Source of the DNA: CAZVWJ01 sp964631325
GTDB lineage: Bacteria; T1Sed10-126
Direction of reading: 5' to 3'
DNA: 34,449 bases
Assembly: GCA_964631325.1 (NCBI GenBank)
Contig: CAZVWJ010000025.1
Location: 1-34,449, forward strand
Part shown: in pieces, positions 27,201-34,449 of the stretch
How the letters are laid out: each line of letters begins with the position of its first letter
Numbering within the stretch: position 1 is the stretch's first letter
Notes under the pieces: model-generated
What the model was told of the DNA's origin: nothing
What the model saw: only the letters and a program-made list of their open reading frames with translations
The model's database searches: none
Translations under genes and position numbers: made by a program

Positions 27201-27396
27201 CCCGGTTTTAATGACTGCTTTTACCACAATATTAGCCCTCCTGCCTCTCCTTTTTTCTACCGGTGAGGCAAGGAATTTGCAACGTCCACTGGTTCTGGCA
27301 ATTATTGGCGGAATGATTGTGGGAACTTTTCTGACTTTACTCTTTATTCCACTTTTGTACGGCGTATTTTTCTCTTCAATTACAAAAGATGATTAA
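24217..27396 (+). CDS. RND efflux permease, first of a pair
   Basis: The 1,059-residue inner-membrane pump has the HAE-type start ('LPITLMPDISLPRLTV'), a first large periplasmic loop, a TM4 motif 'GMLIDNSIVVLESI' (D398, N399), a second periplasmic half, and a TM10 motif 'GIVVNNAILIVDLI' (N964, N965) followed by 'RPVLMTAFTT'. Compared with the AcrB proton relay (D407, D408, K940, R971, T978), the first Asp, Arg and Thr are kept, while the second Asp and the Lys are Asn. Such D-N / N-N variants are common in non-proteobacterial RND pumps, so this is not evidence of inactivity. There is extra sequence with hydrophobic and amphipathic segments around residues 505-565, between the two halves. It overlaps the second permease by 8 bp. 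The substrate is unknown. Confidence 0.94.
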   Translation: MVYKIPVEKPLAVCAVFIVSVMVGYICFVRLPITLMPDISLPRLTVTTEFEGASPRDVETLVTSPLEKNVGTVDGLQKITSTSRKDQSTIQLYFQADRNMDYAAADVREKIDLVRSNLPKEVSTPVVKKFNPSDFPVANVVLYGSENISELEDYVDRLKTELSRLEGVGEVSVQGLPEREVLVEVDKTQLIAYNISLLDITEQLSRANTSFKLGTLNEAGKRFLVRGLGRFKEPKDILKISVARKEKENIPLDKLASVEPIKYKKEVITHYQGDRCVVFRIHKKGKSNLINITDKISKRLISFKDLYLPESLKLDLINKQAEFINKALSGVEYAVIAGSFLAFLVILLFLGNFRNSIIICSAIPVSVFSTFSLLYVSGFSLNLMSLGGLALGAGMLIDNSIVVLESINRHYENSDKSNYKIPVKEGIKEVAGAITASTLTTIAVFFPVIFMQSFASRFFRIIALVIAFSLFVSLLVALFLIPALVTIFLRTLHRFSSFQLQEKTQTISGKLARGILRFCFYAIYPPYFVVTNLVSYLGRWMEKIVQKLSLVLEKLIQGLWNFKAVTSFLIVLLLLSSGFYLYTNITAKLFPDIDSSEFIITLEFPMGSSLESVDSNVPLIRDILSGQASLNNYLLITGQRKYENEDVLENKLMIQGTLQSARERKRDVNVILTELIRKFEDKLPVTGSYELAFGDFSEQLISLPHPLEVKLHGYSLEVLDKVSGELVKEIQTISQLSNVRSDFEKKQPEFKVDINKQKAALNGLTVQKIARTANTALSGYVPTVLKTQGEEIDIRVKLAGAKNPSLDLLKNIPLKSPFGETIRLKRVVDIEQKPTVRAIKHEESLRTVTITANILSTKAHEVYKNAKKQLENFPLPENFYLEVSGLTRKVSQLQQEIIWMVLFSVILIYMTMAGQFDSLLAPFVVMFSVPMAFAGGLAAIYSQASGISLVSSMGFIILAGIVVNNAILIVDLIGQYLRSMPLKEAVIEAAKIRVRPVLMTAFTTILALLPLLFSTGEARNLQRPLVLAIIGGMIVGTFLTLLFIPLLYGVFFSSITKDD

Positions 27397-30300
27397 TCAA
27401 TTACTTCAGAACATTACCAGAAAAAAAATTGGCGTATTACTGTTTTTTGTTTTTATAACCGGCGTTGGGGTAATTTATGCGAGCCGGAGTCAAATTGCTC
27501 TTTTGCCTAATGTTGAATATCCGGCAATTTCTATAAATATTAAATATCCCGGCGCTTCTGCCGGACAGCTTGAAAGAGCTGTTACCATTCCCGTTGAACA
27601 GGCTATCTCTTCTCTTGATGAAGTTCGTAATGTGATTTCTTATTCTTCCGAAGGTGAAGCGGATATCAATGTAAAATTTGCTCTTGATAGCAATATGCAG
27701 GTTAAATTTCTGGAGGTCAGGGAGCGCCTGAAAAGACTTCACGGAAAACTTCCGGAAGATATTAGAAAAATAAGGGTACGCAAATACAGTTCGCGTGACC
27801 TGCCGGCTGTAATTTGTGCTTTTACTTCTGATAAAAAATCCCCTGAACAGGTCAGGGCTGAAGTAGAAGAGACATTAAGACCTGCTCTCCAGCGTTTAGA
27901 GGGGACAGCTAATGTCAAAATTGTAGGGGGGAGAGAAGTAAAATTTCTGGTAAATGTAAATCCTGGTTATATTCACGCTCAAAAACTTTCAATTTATAAT
28001 ATTTCCCGGGCTTTGAGTCTGGCTAATAAGTATAAACCACTTTCTGAAATAACTTACTATAACCAGCTTTTTCCTCTCTCTCAACGTCGCCATGAAGCAA
28101 GTGCTAAAACCATTGCTAACATCCCGGTGATTAGAACTAAAGAAGGGGGATTGGTTGATATTGATGATCTTGGGGATGTCCGAAGGGGCTATCTCCCTTA
28201 CCGATCAATTTCGCGAGTAAATGGTTATCCTTCTGTGGCTGCCTATATTTATAAAACAAGTCAGGCAAATGTGCTTGGGCTTTCAGAAAAAGTCAAAGAA
28301 GCCTTAGCTGAGTACAAAGTGGGAAAGGTAGAAAATCACGTGGTATTTGATCAGGCCGAACCAATCAAAGAGTCGTTTGCAACTCTGGAAAGAGCAGTGA
28401 TTCTGGGGGCTCTTGGTGCTACTGTAGTTCTGTTTTTATTCTTTCGGGAAATTGCTTCTGTATTTATTGTTGGACTTTCCATTCCAATCTCAATTTCAAT
28501 GGTTTTAATTTTCATATATTTTTCTCCCTATAATTTAAATATAATTACTCTTAGCGGCATTGCCCTGGGAGTTGGTATGCTAGTTGATTCGGCAGTTGTG
28601 GTCACTGAAAACATCAAAAGAATTGTCGGAAGGAATGATGACGTAAAGCTGGCTTCGGTAATTGGAACGGCTCAGATGGTTCCGCCATTGTTTGCTTCAA
28701 TGCTCTCTACCGTTATTGTTTTTTTGCCCTTGCTATTCGTGCAATCTCGAATTAGAAAAATGTATGCCGGATTTGCTTTTACTGTTTCTACCGCTCTTTT
28801 CTCTTCACTCATAGTTTCATTTTTTCTAATTCCAGTGTTATTTATATTTGTCCGGCCAAAATCCAATAAAAGCTCTACTCTGGTCACTACTGGTTTTCAA
28901 GGTATGTTAAAATATCTTACGCCCGCCGGTTGGCTGTTAATTGTTTTTGTCGCCTTGGGATTGTTAGTAAGTGCCCCCCTTATCGGACAAATTGGAGAGA
29001 CGGTAATTTCCGGTTTTAAAAACCGGAATATAGCAGTTCATGTTGAACTTGAACCGGGCAGTACAATTGCGGAAACACGTCGTTACCTGTCGCGATTAGA
29101 AAGAAACATTCGATCTAAATCGTTTGTTCAGAATTTTACGTCAAGGTTTGACAAGTGGATTGGCAATATAAATATTCAGCTTTATCCCCGGTCAGTCCAT
29201 CCTATTACAACTGCGCAAGCAATAGATGAACTGCGCCGGGAACTGAAACCGTTTCGCCAGGAAGGTTTGCAGATATATTTTAAACAAGGCTCGTCGGCCG
29301 AAGGCCAGAGAGCTGTAATGGAATTGTCCGGCCCCTCAATAAAACGGCTTTACCGCCTGGGGACGGAATATGTTCACAGGTTAAAAAAGTTGAATTTTTT
29401 AAAGGAGATCCACCTGGTTATGCCCCGGCCCCGTCCGGAGATCAGGGTGGAATTACGGGAGGGTTTACTTGGTGAATACGGTTTGTCCACGCGAAGAGTA
29501 TTACATGAATTGCGAGCTCAAGTGGGTGGGGAAATAGCAGCCTCCGTGATGGAGGCGGGGCAGGAATATGACATAATATTTAGGCTTAAAAGGCGGACGG
29601 TGGATACTATAAAGGAGGTTAGAAATCTCTATTTAACCTCAGCCCTCACCGGTAATAAAATCCCCTTAACGGCAGTATCTGATATAACTCAAGCAGAAGT
29701 CGGAAGTCGAATCCAGAGAAAAGACGGATACCGGACAGCTTTTTTGGCAGGAATAATTATCAGTGATAATCTTAAAGATGCTTATAACAGGATCAATAAA
29801 ACAATTCAAAAAAGCCAGCTTCCCACGGGATATTTTTTTGATTTGGGAGAAAATTATGAAAAACTGATTGAAATGCATAGCAGTATGCAGTGGGTGGTTG
29901 GCATCACTTTACTTCTTATTTATCTTGTTTTAATGGGAACACTGGAATCTTTCTGGCAGCCGGTTTTGATAATGATTAGTGTTCCGGTGGCTATTTCTGG
30001 TTCCCTCTGGATGCTGTATTTGCGGGATATTTCTTTTTCCCTGGCTGTCTATATTGGTATGATTATTTTAATGGGGATGGTAGTAAATGGAGCAATAGTT
30101 ATGATCTCCAGAATCTCTGATTTAAGGCAGTCGGAGGGAGTTGTGACGGCAGTTTATGAGGGTGCTTCGGAACGCCTGAGACCAATCTTACTAACATTTG
30201 GAACTACAGTCATTGCTATGTTGCCCCTGGCTTTCACTCAAAAATCCGGGGTGGCTATTGGCTCATCTCTGGCTTTGACTGTGATTGCCGGTCTTTCATT

Positions 30301-30403
30301 TGGAGTGATTTTTAACCTCTTCTTTCTTCCGTTGATTTTCCTGAAGGTTGAAGAGCTCAAAAAATCCATTTTAACCAGATTGAACTTTGACCCGAAAAAT
30401 TAG
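27389..30403 (+). CDS. RND efflux permease, second of a pair
   Basis: The 1,004-residue pump starts in overlap with the previous permease and has the same plan: an N-terminal helix followed by 'IALLPNVEYPAISI', TM4 'GMLVDSAVVVTENI' (D400, S401), a shorter linker between halves, and TM10 'GMVVNGAIVMISRI' (N900) with 'RLRPILLTFGTT'. The sequence differs strongly from its neighbour, so this is not a recent duplicate. Two different permeases behind one adaptor recall MdtB/MdtC, which assemble as a mixed trimer. I infer a heteromeric pump, but two separate homotrimers sharing the adaptor are possible. The TM4 relay here has Ser in place of the second Asp. A 121-bp gap follows before the response regulator. 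Confidence 0.93.
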   Translation: MINQLLQNITRKKIGVLLFFVFITGVGVIYASRSQIALLPNVEYPAISINIKYPGASAGQLERAVTIPVEQAISSLDEVRNVISYSSEGEADINVKFALDSNMQVKFLEVRERLKRLHGKLPEDIRKIRVRKYSSRDLPAVICAFTSDKKSPEQVRAEVEETLRPALQRLEGTANVKIVGGREVKFLVNVNPGYIHAQKLSIYNISRALSLANKYKPLSEITYYNQLFPLSQRRHEASAKTIANIPVIRTKEGGLVDIDDLGDVRRGYLPYRSISRVNGYPSVAAYIYKTSQANVLGLSEKVKEALAEYKVGKVENHVVFDQAEPIKESFATLERAVILGALGATVVLFLFFREIASVFIVGLSIPISISMVLIFIYFSPYNLNIITLSGIALGVGMLVDSAVVVTENIKRIVGRNDDVKLASVIGTAQMVPPLFASMLSTVIVFLPLLFVQSRIRKMYAGFAFTVSTALFSSLIVSFFLIPVLFIFVRPKSNKSSTLVTTGFQGMLKYLTPAGWLLIVFVALGLLVSAPLIGQIGETVISGFKNRNIAVHVELEPGSTIAETRRYLSRLERNIRSKSFVQNFTSRFDKWIGNINIQLYPRSVHPITTAQAIDELRRELKPFRQEGLQIYFKQGSSAEGQRAVMELSGPSIKRLYRLGTEYVHRLKKLNFLKEIHLVMPRPRPEIRVELREGLLGEYGLSTRRVLHELRAQVGGEIAASVMEAGQEYDIIFRLKRRTVDTIKEVRNLYLTSALTGNKIPLTAVSDITQAEVGSRIQRKDGYRTAFLAGIIISDNLKDAYNRINKTIQKSQLPTGYFFDLGENYEKLIEMHSSMQWVVGITLLLIYLVLMGTLESFWQPVLIMISVPVAISGSLWMLYLRDISFSLAVYIGMIILMGMVVNGAIVMISRISDLRQSEGVVTAVYEGASERLRPILLTFGTTVIAMLPLAFTQKSGVAIGSSLALTVIAGLSFGVIFNLFFLPLIFLKVEELKKSILTRLNFDPKN

Positions 30404-30456
30404 TTGTTGAGTTAAAAATTACTTACAGCTGTATCTTTATTCTTTTTGAGCCTGGA

Positions 30457-30484
30457 TATTAGCCTGAGAGTAATCAGGTTAGTG
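30457..30484 (+). other. Inverted repeat upstream of the sigma54-activator gene
   Basis: An 11-bp stem with some G-T pairs and a perfect CCTGA/TCAGG core surrounds a 6-base loop. No run of T follows, so it is unlikely to be an intrinsic terminator. It could be an operator or an mRNA structure in the 5' leader of the regulator gene. Confidence 0.45.
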
Positions 30485-30509
30485 ATAATCCTGGAAACTA
30501 TCAAGAAAT

Positions 30510-30515
30510 GGAGGA
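30510..30515 (+). promoter_or_regulatory. Shine-Dalgarno supporting a GTG start
   Basis: GGAGGA lies 9 bases before the GTG at 30525, the only start compatible with a complete receiver domain. Most of it falls within AGGATTA (30512-30518), which is complementary to TAATCCT at 30486-30492, so a hairpin could mask the site. Confidence 0.7.
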
Positions 30516-30524
30516 TTAACTACA

Positions 30525-31874
30525 GTGAGTAATTCGTCAGATAAGCCTCCCATCCTGGTAGTTGATGATGAAGAAAGTGTGCGAAAAGTTTTTCAGGATA
30601 CATATGAAGAAAAATATGAGATTAATACCTGCAGTAGGGCTTCGGACGCCCTTGATTACCTGGAGTCCGGAAAAACTCCTCAACTTATTATAACGGATGT
30701 TAAGATGCCAGAGATGGACGGCCTCGAACTCTTGGAAAAATTACAGGAGGACTACTCGCAAATACCGGTAATTTTAATTACCGGTTATGCTACAGTTGAT
30801 ATGGCAGTGGAAGCGATGAAAACGGGGGCTTTTGATTTTGTGGTTAAGCCGTTTGATTTTGATGAGTTGGAAAATCAGATAGATCGGGCACTGGAAGTGG
30901 CCGAGATTCAACATCAGCTCGAAATTTCTTATCCGGATCTTCGCCTGGAAGATCCGGATGAAAAAATTGTGGCCGCCAGCGAAGATCTCGAAGGCATAAT
31001 TAAAATTGTGAAAAAAATCAGTGATTATAAAACAAATGTGCTAATTACGGGAGAAACCGGTACCGGTAAAGAACTTATCGCCCAGGCATTGCACTATAAT
31101 GGTAAATTTAAGGATAAGCCTTTTGTGGTAATTAACTGTGCTGCCCTGCCGGATAATCTTCTGGAAAGTGAACTGTTTGGCTACCGTAAAGGGGCTTTTA
31201 CTGACGCCCAGTTTGATAAAAAAGGAAAAGCAAAAGTGGCTGACGGGGGGACACTTTTTCTCGATGAGATAAGTGCAATTTCAGAAAAAGTTCAGGCAAA
31301 GCTTTTACGGCTAATTCAGGAAAATGAATTACAGCCTCTGGGGGCCGAAGAAACGGAAAATGTTGATGTCAGAGTTATTGCGGCGACTAATGAGGACCTT
31401 GAAAAAGAAGTCGAGGCCTCCCGGTTTCGAGAAGATCTTTATTTTCGGTTAAACATAGTTCCAATTCATCTTCCGCCCCTCCGGGAGAGAAAAGAAGAAA
31501 TTATTCCGCTGGCTCGTTATTTTCTCAAAAAGATTAACCAGGAATACGATTTTGACAAAGAGCTGACTTCTTCGGCCCTGGAAAAGTTGAGTGAGTATGA
31601 CTGGCCGGGGAATATCCGGGAACTTGAAAATTGTATTGAACGGTCCGCACTGATTTCTGAAGGGACTGTAATTGATGCAGATCAGTTTAATTTTGGTTCG
31701 GATGATGCAGAAGCCGAAAAGAAGGCTTTTAAAACTCTGGAAGAGGTAGAGAAAGAACAATTGAAAAAAGCATTACAAGTGGCTGATGGTGACAAAGCAC
31801 AAGCGTCCGATTTGCTGGGAATACATCGGTCAACTTTATATCGAAAACTAGAAAAGGCGAATATCGATGAATGA
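30525..31874 (+). CDS. NtrC-family sigma54-dependent response regulator
   Basis: The 449-residue protein has three domains. Residues about 8-125 are a receiver with the acidic pair D14/D15 and phospho-acceptor D58 in 'IITDVKMPEMDG', plus the conserved 'KPF'. Residues about 140-375 are an AAA+ sigma54-interaction domain with Walker A GETGTGKE (176-183), Walker B 'GTLFLDE' ending at D247-E248, and arginine-finger region 'FREDLYFRLN'. Residues about 405-447 are a Fis-type helix-turn-helix ('ASDLLGIHRSTLYRKL'). The loop that touches sigma54 reads GAFTDA (223-228) rather than GAFTGA; this variant exists in other family members. It starts at GTG with a good ribosome site and overlaps the kinase gene by 8 bp. 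I found no -24/-12 promoter in the gaps of the window, so its targets are unknown. Confidence 0.95.
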   Translation: MSNSSDKPPILVVDDEESVRKVFQDTYEEKYEINTCSRASDALDYLESGKTPQLIITDVKMPEMDGLELLEKLQEDYSQIPVILITGYATVDMAVEAMKTGAFDFVVKPFDFDELENQIDRALEVAEIQHQLEISYPDLRLEDPDEKIVAASEDLEGIIKIVKKISDYKTNVLITGETGTGKELIAQALHYNGKFKDKPFVVINCAALPDNLLESELFGYRKGAFTDAQFDKKGKAKVADGGTLFLDEISAISEKVQAKLLRLIQENELQPLGAEETENVDVRVIAATNEDLEKEVEASRFREDLYFRLNIVPIHLPPLRERKEEIIPLARYFLKKINQEYDFDKELTSSALEKLSEYDWPGNIRELENCIERSALISEGTVIDADQFNFGSDDAEAEKKAFKTLEEVEKEQLKKALQVADGDKAQASDLLGIHRSTLYRKLEKANIDE

Positions 31875-33060
31875 CCGTTCTATTCAAATGGAATCCCTGA
31901 TTGACCTCGGGATAAAAATGTTTGCAACCCAGTCCCTGGAAAAATTAGTGGATTTTGTTCTTTATAATGTGATTGGCTTATTTGGAACCAGTCCCGCCGC
32001 TTTATTTACTTTTGATCCGGAAAAGAAAGAATTTTCTTTAAAGGCTTCTCGAGCCACAGGAACTGATTTTGTTAAATCTGGCTGGTCTATTAAAAGTAAA
32101 GAATTACACGATCACCTCACAGCCAGTGATGAGTTGCTTCGTTTTAGCGAAGTTGTTTCTTTTTTTCCGGATAATTTTGAATTTGAATTTATTCAGAGTT
32201 TGAAGCATAAAAATAAATTAATCGGGATACTCTTGCTGGGTTCCCGGCCTGAAAACCAATCTTTTTCTAAACGGGAAAAAAAATTATTATCAGTTTTTGG
32301 TTCTCAGATAGCAACTGCACTTCAAAATAACTTGCTTTACGAGGAACTTCGGAAAAAAAATAAAATTTTAAAAGAAACTCAGCAGGAACTGGTTCAATCG
32401 GCGAAATTGGCGGCTATCGGTAAACTGGCTGCGGGGGTCGCACACGAAATAAACAATCCCCTGGTCAGTATGAATGGTTATACCCGTTTGCTCAAGAAAA
32501 AATCAGAGGATCCTGAACTGCAGGAGTATACAGAAATACTGGAGGAGGAAATTGATCGTTGTAAAAATATTGTTCAGGATTTGTTAAAATTCGCTCGCCA
32601 GGGTAAAGATTCTTCTTTTAAAACTTTTAACCTTAAAGACCCCCTTAATAATTGTCTGCAAACTCTGGCCCCCAGGCTGGAAAATAAAAAAATCTCTGTA
32701 AACACTGTCTTTCCAGAAAAACAGTGTAAAATTGAAGGGGACCCTGATCAAATTTACCAGGTCTTTTTGAATCTTCTGGTTAACGCCCTGGAGGCAGTAA
32801 AACCGTCAAACGGCCGTATTGAGGTTAAGATTGAATCAGGCCCCGGAAGCCACCTTGTTACTATTTCAGATAATGGTCCCGGGATTCCCGAGGATATTAA
32901 AGACAAAATTTTTGATCCCTTTTTTACTACTAAAGATGCAGGTACTGGACTGGGACTCTCAATCGTTTATAATATTTTAGACATTCACGGCGGCGAAATC
33001 AGTCTTCATTCAGATTCAAGCGGAACTGAATTTGAGTTGGAATTTAAAACCGGTGTGTAA
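31867..33060 (+). CDS. Soluble GAF-domain sensor histidine kinase
   Basis: The 397-residue protein has no signal peptide or transmembrane helix, so it senses in the cytoplasm. Residues about 10-160 look like a GAF domain ('LKHKNKLIGILLLGSR', 'SVFGSQIATALQNN'). A coiled coil leads to the HisKA domain with H193 in 'GVAHEINNPL', then the ATPase domain: N-box 'NLLVNALEA' from N302, G1 'DNGPGIPE' from D335, F-box 'FDPFFTTK' and 'GTGLGLSI'. It autophosphorylates and should pass the phosphate to D58 of the regulator whose gene it overlaps by 8 bp. The ligand of the GAF domain cannot be told from sequence. The NtrB-like 'HEINNPL' box fits pairing with an NtrC-type partner. Confidence 0.95.
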   Translation: MNDRSIQMESLIDLGIKMFATQSLEKLVDFVLYNVIGLFGTSPAALFTFDPEKKEFSLKASRATGTDFVKSGWSIKSKELHDHLTASDELLRFSEVVSFFPDNFEFEFIQSLKHKNKLIGILLLGSRPENQSFSKREKKLLSVFGSQIATALQNNLLYEELRKKNKILKETQQELVQSAKLAAIGKLAAGVAHEINNPLVSMNGYTRLLKKKSEDPELQEYTEILEEEIDRCKNIVQDLLKFARQGKDSSFKTFNLKDPLNNCLQTLAPRLENKKISVNTVFPEKQCKIEGDPDQIYQVFLNLLVNALEAVKPSNGRIEVKIESGPGSHLVTISDNGPGIPEDIKDKIFDPFFTTKDAGTGLGLSIVYNILDIHGGEISLHSDSSGTEFELEFKTGV

Positions 33061-33087
33061 CTTAAATTTCACAATGAGGTGTAAAGA

Positions 33088-34341
33088 ATGAGAAAATTCA
33101 AAGAAATCATTACTCTGTTTTCTTTATTTATTATTGCAGGAGGGTTAATAATGGGATGCAGTGATGTTCAATCAATTTATGAAGAAGGTAACAAACTGGC
33201 TAAAGCTGAAAAATACGATCAGGCAATGGAAAAATTCAAACAGGTGATCGAGGAAAAACACGATTTTGCTGAAGCCCATAATAATCTGGCGAATATATAT
33301 TTGATGAAAAATGAGCTGGACAAAGCCCAGAAACATTATAAAAAAGTCGTCGAACTCAAGCCCGACAAGGCAATGGCACACTCAAATCTGGGTAATGTCT
33401 ATTACAAAAAAGGTAATTTGGAGCAGGCAATCCAAAAGTATCAGAAAGCACTCGAGCTGGAGCCCCACCTTCAAATGGCTCATTATAATCTCGGGAATGT
33501 TTATCATCAACTTGAATTATTTGAGGACGCCCGGGAACACTATAAAAAGGTCCTTAAAGATAATCCCAATCATTACAAAGCAATTTATCGTCTTGCTTCT
33601 CTCAAAATGAAACTGGGGGAACGAGAAGAAGCAGGTGAAATGTTTCAGAAGGCCCTGTCCATTAATAAAAAAGATCCGGACTTACAGAATGAAGTCGGAA
33701 AATATTATCTTAATGGCGGGGATCTGCCTAAGGCAGAAAAACACTTTAGTAAAGCCCTTGATTTAAATCCCGAACTGGGAGCGGCATATCATAACCTCGG
33801 TTTAGTTAATTTTCATCGAGGAGATCTGGATCAGGCGGTTGATAATTATGAAAAAGCCTTGAAAATAAATCCCAATTCCAGTGAATTACATAGCGATTAC
33901 GGATTGGCACTTTACCGCCAGGGCCAAAAAGAGGAGGCCTATAAAGAATACAAGTTAGCTATAAAAATTGACCAGTCAAATCCCTCGGCCTACTATAACC
34001 TTGCCTCACTTTATGATGACTCCGGTCGTTATGACGAGGCAATTGATAATTATCGAAAAACTCTCAGCCTTAATGAAAACCATAAGTTGGCTCATAACAA
34101 CTTGGGATTAATCATTTTAAACTACAAAAATAACCCGAAAAAAGCTTTATCCCACTTTGAAAAGGCTCTGGAAATTGATCCGGATTTTAGTTTGGCCCAT
34201 TTTAACCGGGGGATTGCACTCTACCAGCTTAATGAAACTCAAGCGGCTCGCAAGGAGCTTCGGCGAACTATTCAATTGGTTCCCAGAAATAGTAATTTGG
34301 CCCAGCAAGCTCGCAACATATTGGAACAAATTTCGTCCTGA
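33088..34341 (+). CDS. TPR-repeat lipoprotein
   Basis: The 417-residue protein has a lipoprotein signal peptide: a basic start, a hydrophobic core and 'LIMGC' with C24 as the lipidation site (M at -2 is a little unusual). The mature part is almost wholly tetratricopeptide repeat: I count 11 units of 34-35 residues in register, ending with a capping helix ('RNILEQISS'). Typical units read 'AHNNLANIY', 'AIQKYQKALELEP'. TPR lipoproteins act as scaffolds at the periplasmic face of a membrane; which partner this one holds is unknown. A GAGGTG ribosome site sits 6 bases before the ATG. It follows the kinase gene by 27 bp and is probably co-transcribed with it. The 108 bases after its stop show no hairpin terminator. 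Confidence 0.93.
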   Translation: MRKFKEIITLFSLFIIAGGLIMGCSDVQSIYEEGNKLAKAEKYDQAMEKFKQVIEEKHDFAEAHNNLANIYLMKNELDKAQKHYKKVVELKPDKAMAHSNLGNVYYKKGNLEQAIQKYQKALELEPHLQMAHYNLGNVYHQLELFEDAREHYKKVLKDNPNHYKAIYRLASLKMKLGEREEAGEMFQKALSINKKDPDLQNEVGKYYLNGGDLPKAEKHFSKALDLNPELGAAYHNLGLVNFHRGDLDQAVDNYEKALKINPNSSELHSDYGLALYRQGQKEEAYKEYKLAIKIDQSNPSAYYNLASLYDDSGRYDEAIDNYRKTLSLNENHKLAHNNLGLIILNYKNNPKKALSHFEKALEIDPDFSLAHFNRGIALYQLNETQAARKELRRTIQLVPRNSNLAQQARNILEQISS

Positions 34342-34449
34342 ACTCTTCTTTCGTTTATTTTCTGTCTCTCAAGGCCTCTGGAATACTAATTTACTAAAAC
34401 CTAAATTGAGCGATTCTATGGTGAGTCTGCAAGATATCACCTGTTTCTA

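Noticed and set aside
34418..34449. ATG followed by an open frame to the right edge, with a weak GAG upstream
   Set aside because: Only 10 codons are visible and the ribosome site is poor. It may be the start of the next gene but cannot be supported from this window.
34342..34449. Terminator after the TPR lipoprotein gene
   Set aside because: The region is T-rich but no stable stem precedes a T run.

Overview
The window is a densely packed stretch in which all 12 protein-coding genes I can support lie on the + strand. I see no RNA genes, insertion sequences or CRISPR arrays. A TolC-like outer-membrane factor, a periplasmic adaptor, two RND permeases, a PorV-like outer-membrane barrel and a lipoprotein show a diderm (Gram-negative-type) bacterium. 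FlgD-like C-terminal Ig domains of the 'YPNP...LTGELV...GGY' kind, together with a PorV-like protein, resemble FCB-superphylum, Elusimicrobiota-like or related uncultivated lineages. Clear Shine-Dalgarno sequences argue mildly against Bacteroidota proper. I cannot name the organism. The sequence has the look of an environmental or metagenomic contig.

Region 1 (1-14088) is the 3' part of one enormous gene; the frame is still open at the left edge. It encodes at least 4,695 residues of extracellular beta-sandwich modules: several Ig/PKD-type domains, 17 tandem CARDB-like modules of about 124 residues, a NEW3-like domain, about 18 short Ig modules of about 88 residues, two more CARDB-like domains and a C-terminal FlgD-like Ig domain. 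Inside the CARDB array a 1,171-bp tract (3781-4951) recurs at 5635-6805 with only three silent differences. Its spacing is exactly five modules, and the tract is much more G-rich than its flanks.

Region 2 (14138-20470) holds a second, smaller surface protein of the same kind (1,107 aa), then a PorV-like barrel with a C-terminal TPR tail, then a membrane-bound HAMP/PP2C phosphatase of the RsbU/SpoIIE type. These three genes overlap by 4-8 bp and are probably translationally coupled. Region 3 (20582-21340) encodes a single polypeptide that fuses a STAS anti-sigma-antagonist domain to an RsbW-type kinase domain. With the phosphatase it makes a compact partner-switching pathway.

Region 4 (21306-30403) is a tripartite efflux operon: TolC-like channel, adaptor and two different RND permeases. 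Region 5 (30525-33060) is a two-component pair: an NtrC-type sigma54 activator and a soluble GAF-domain histidine kinase. Region 6 (33088-34341) is a TPR lipoprotein. The last 108 bases hold no gene I can support.

The most interesting reading is that the two CTD-bearing surface proteins are presented by the PorV-like protein encoded beside them, and that the adjacent phosphatase/STAS-kinase switch couples an envelope signal to their expression or to the efflux genes. This is inference from gene order.
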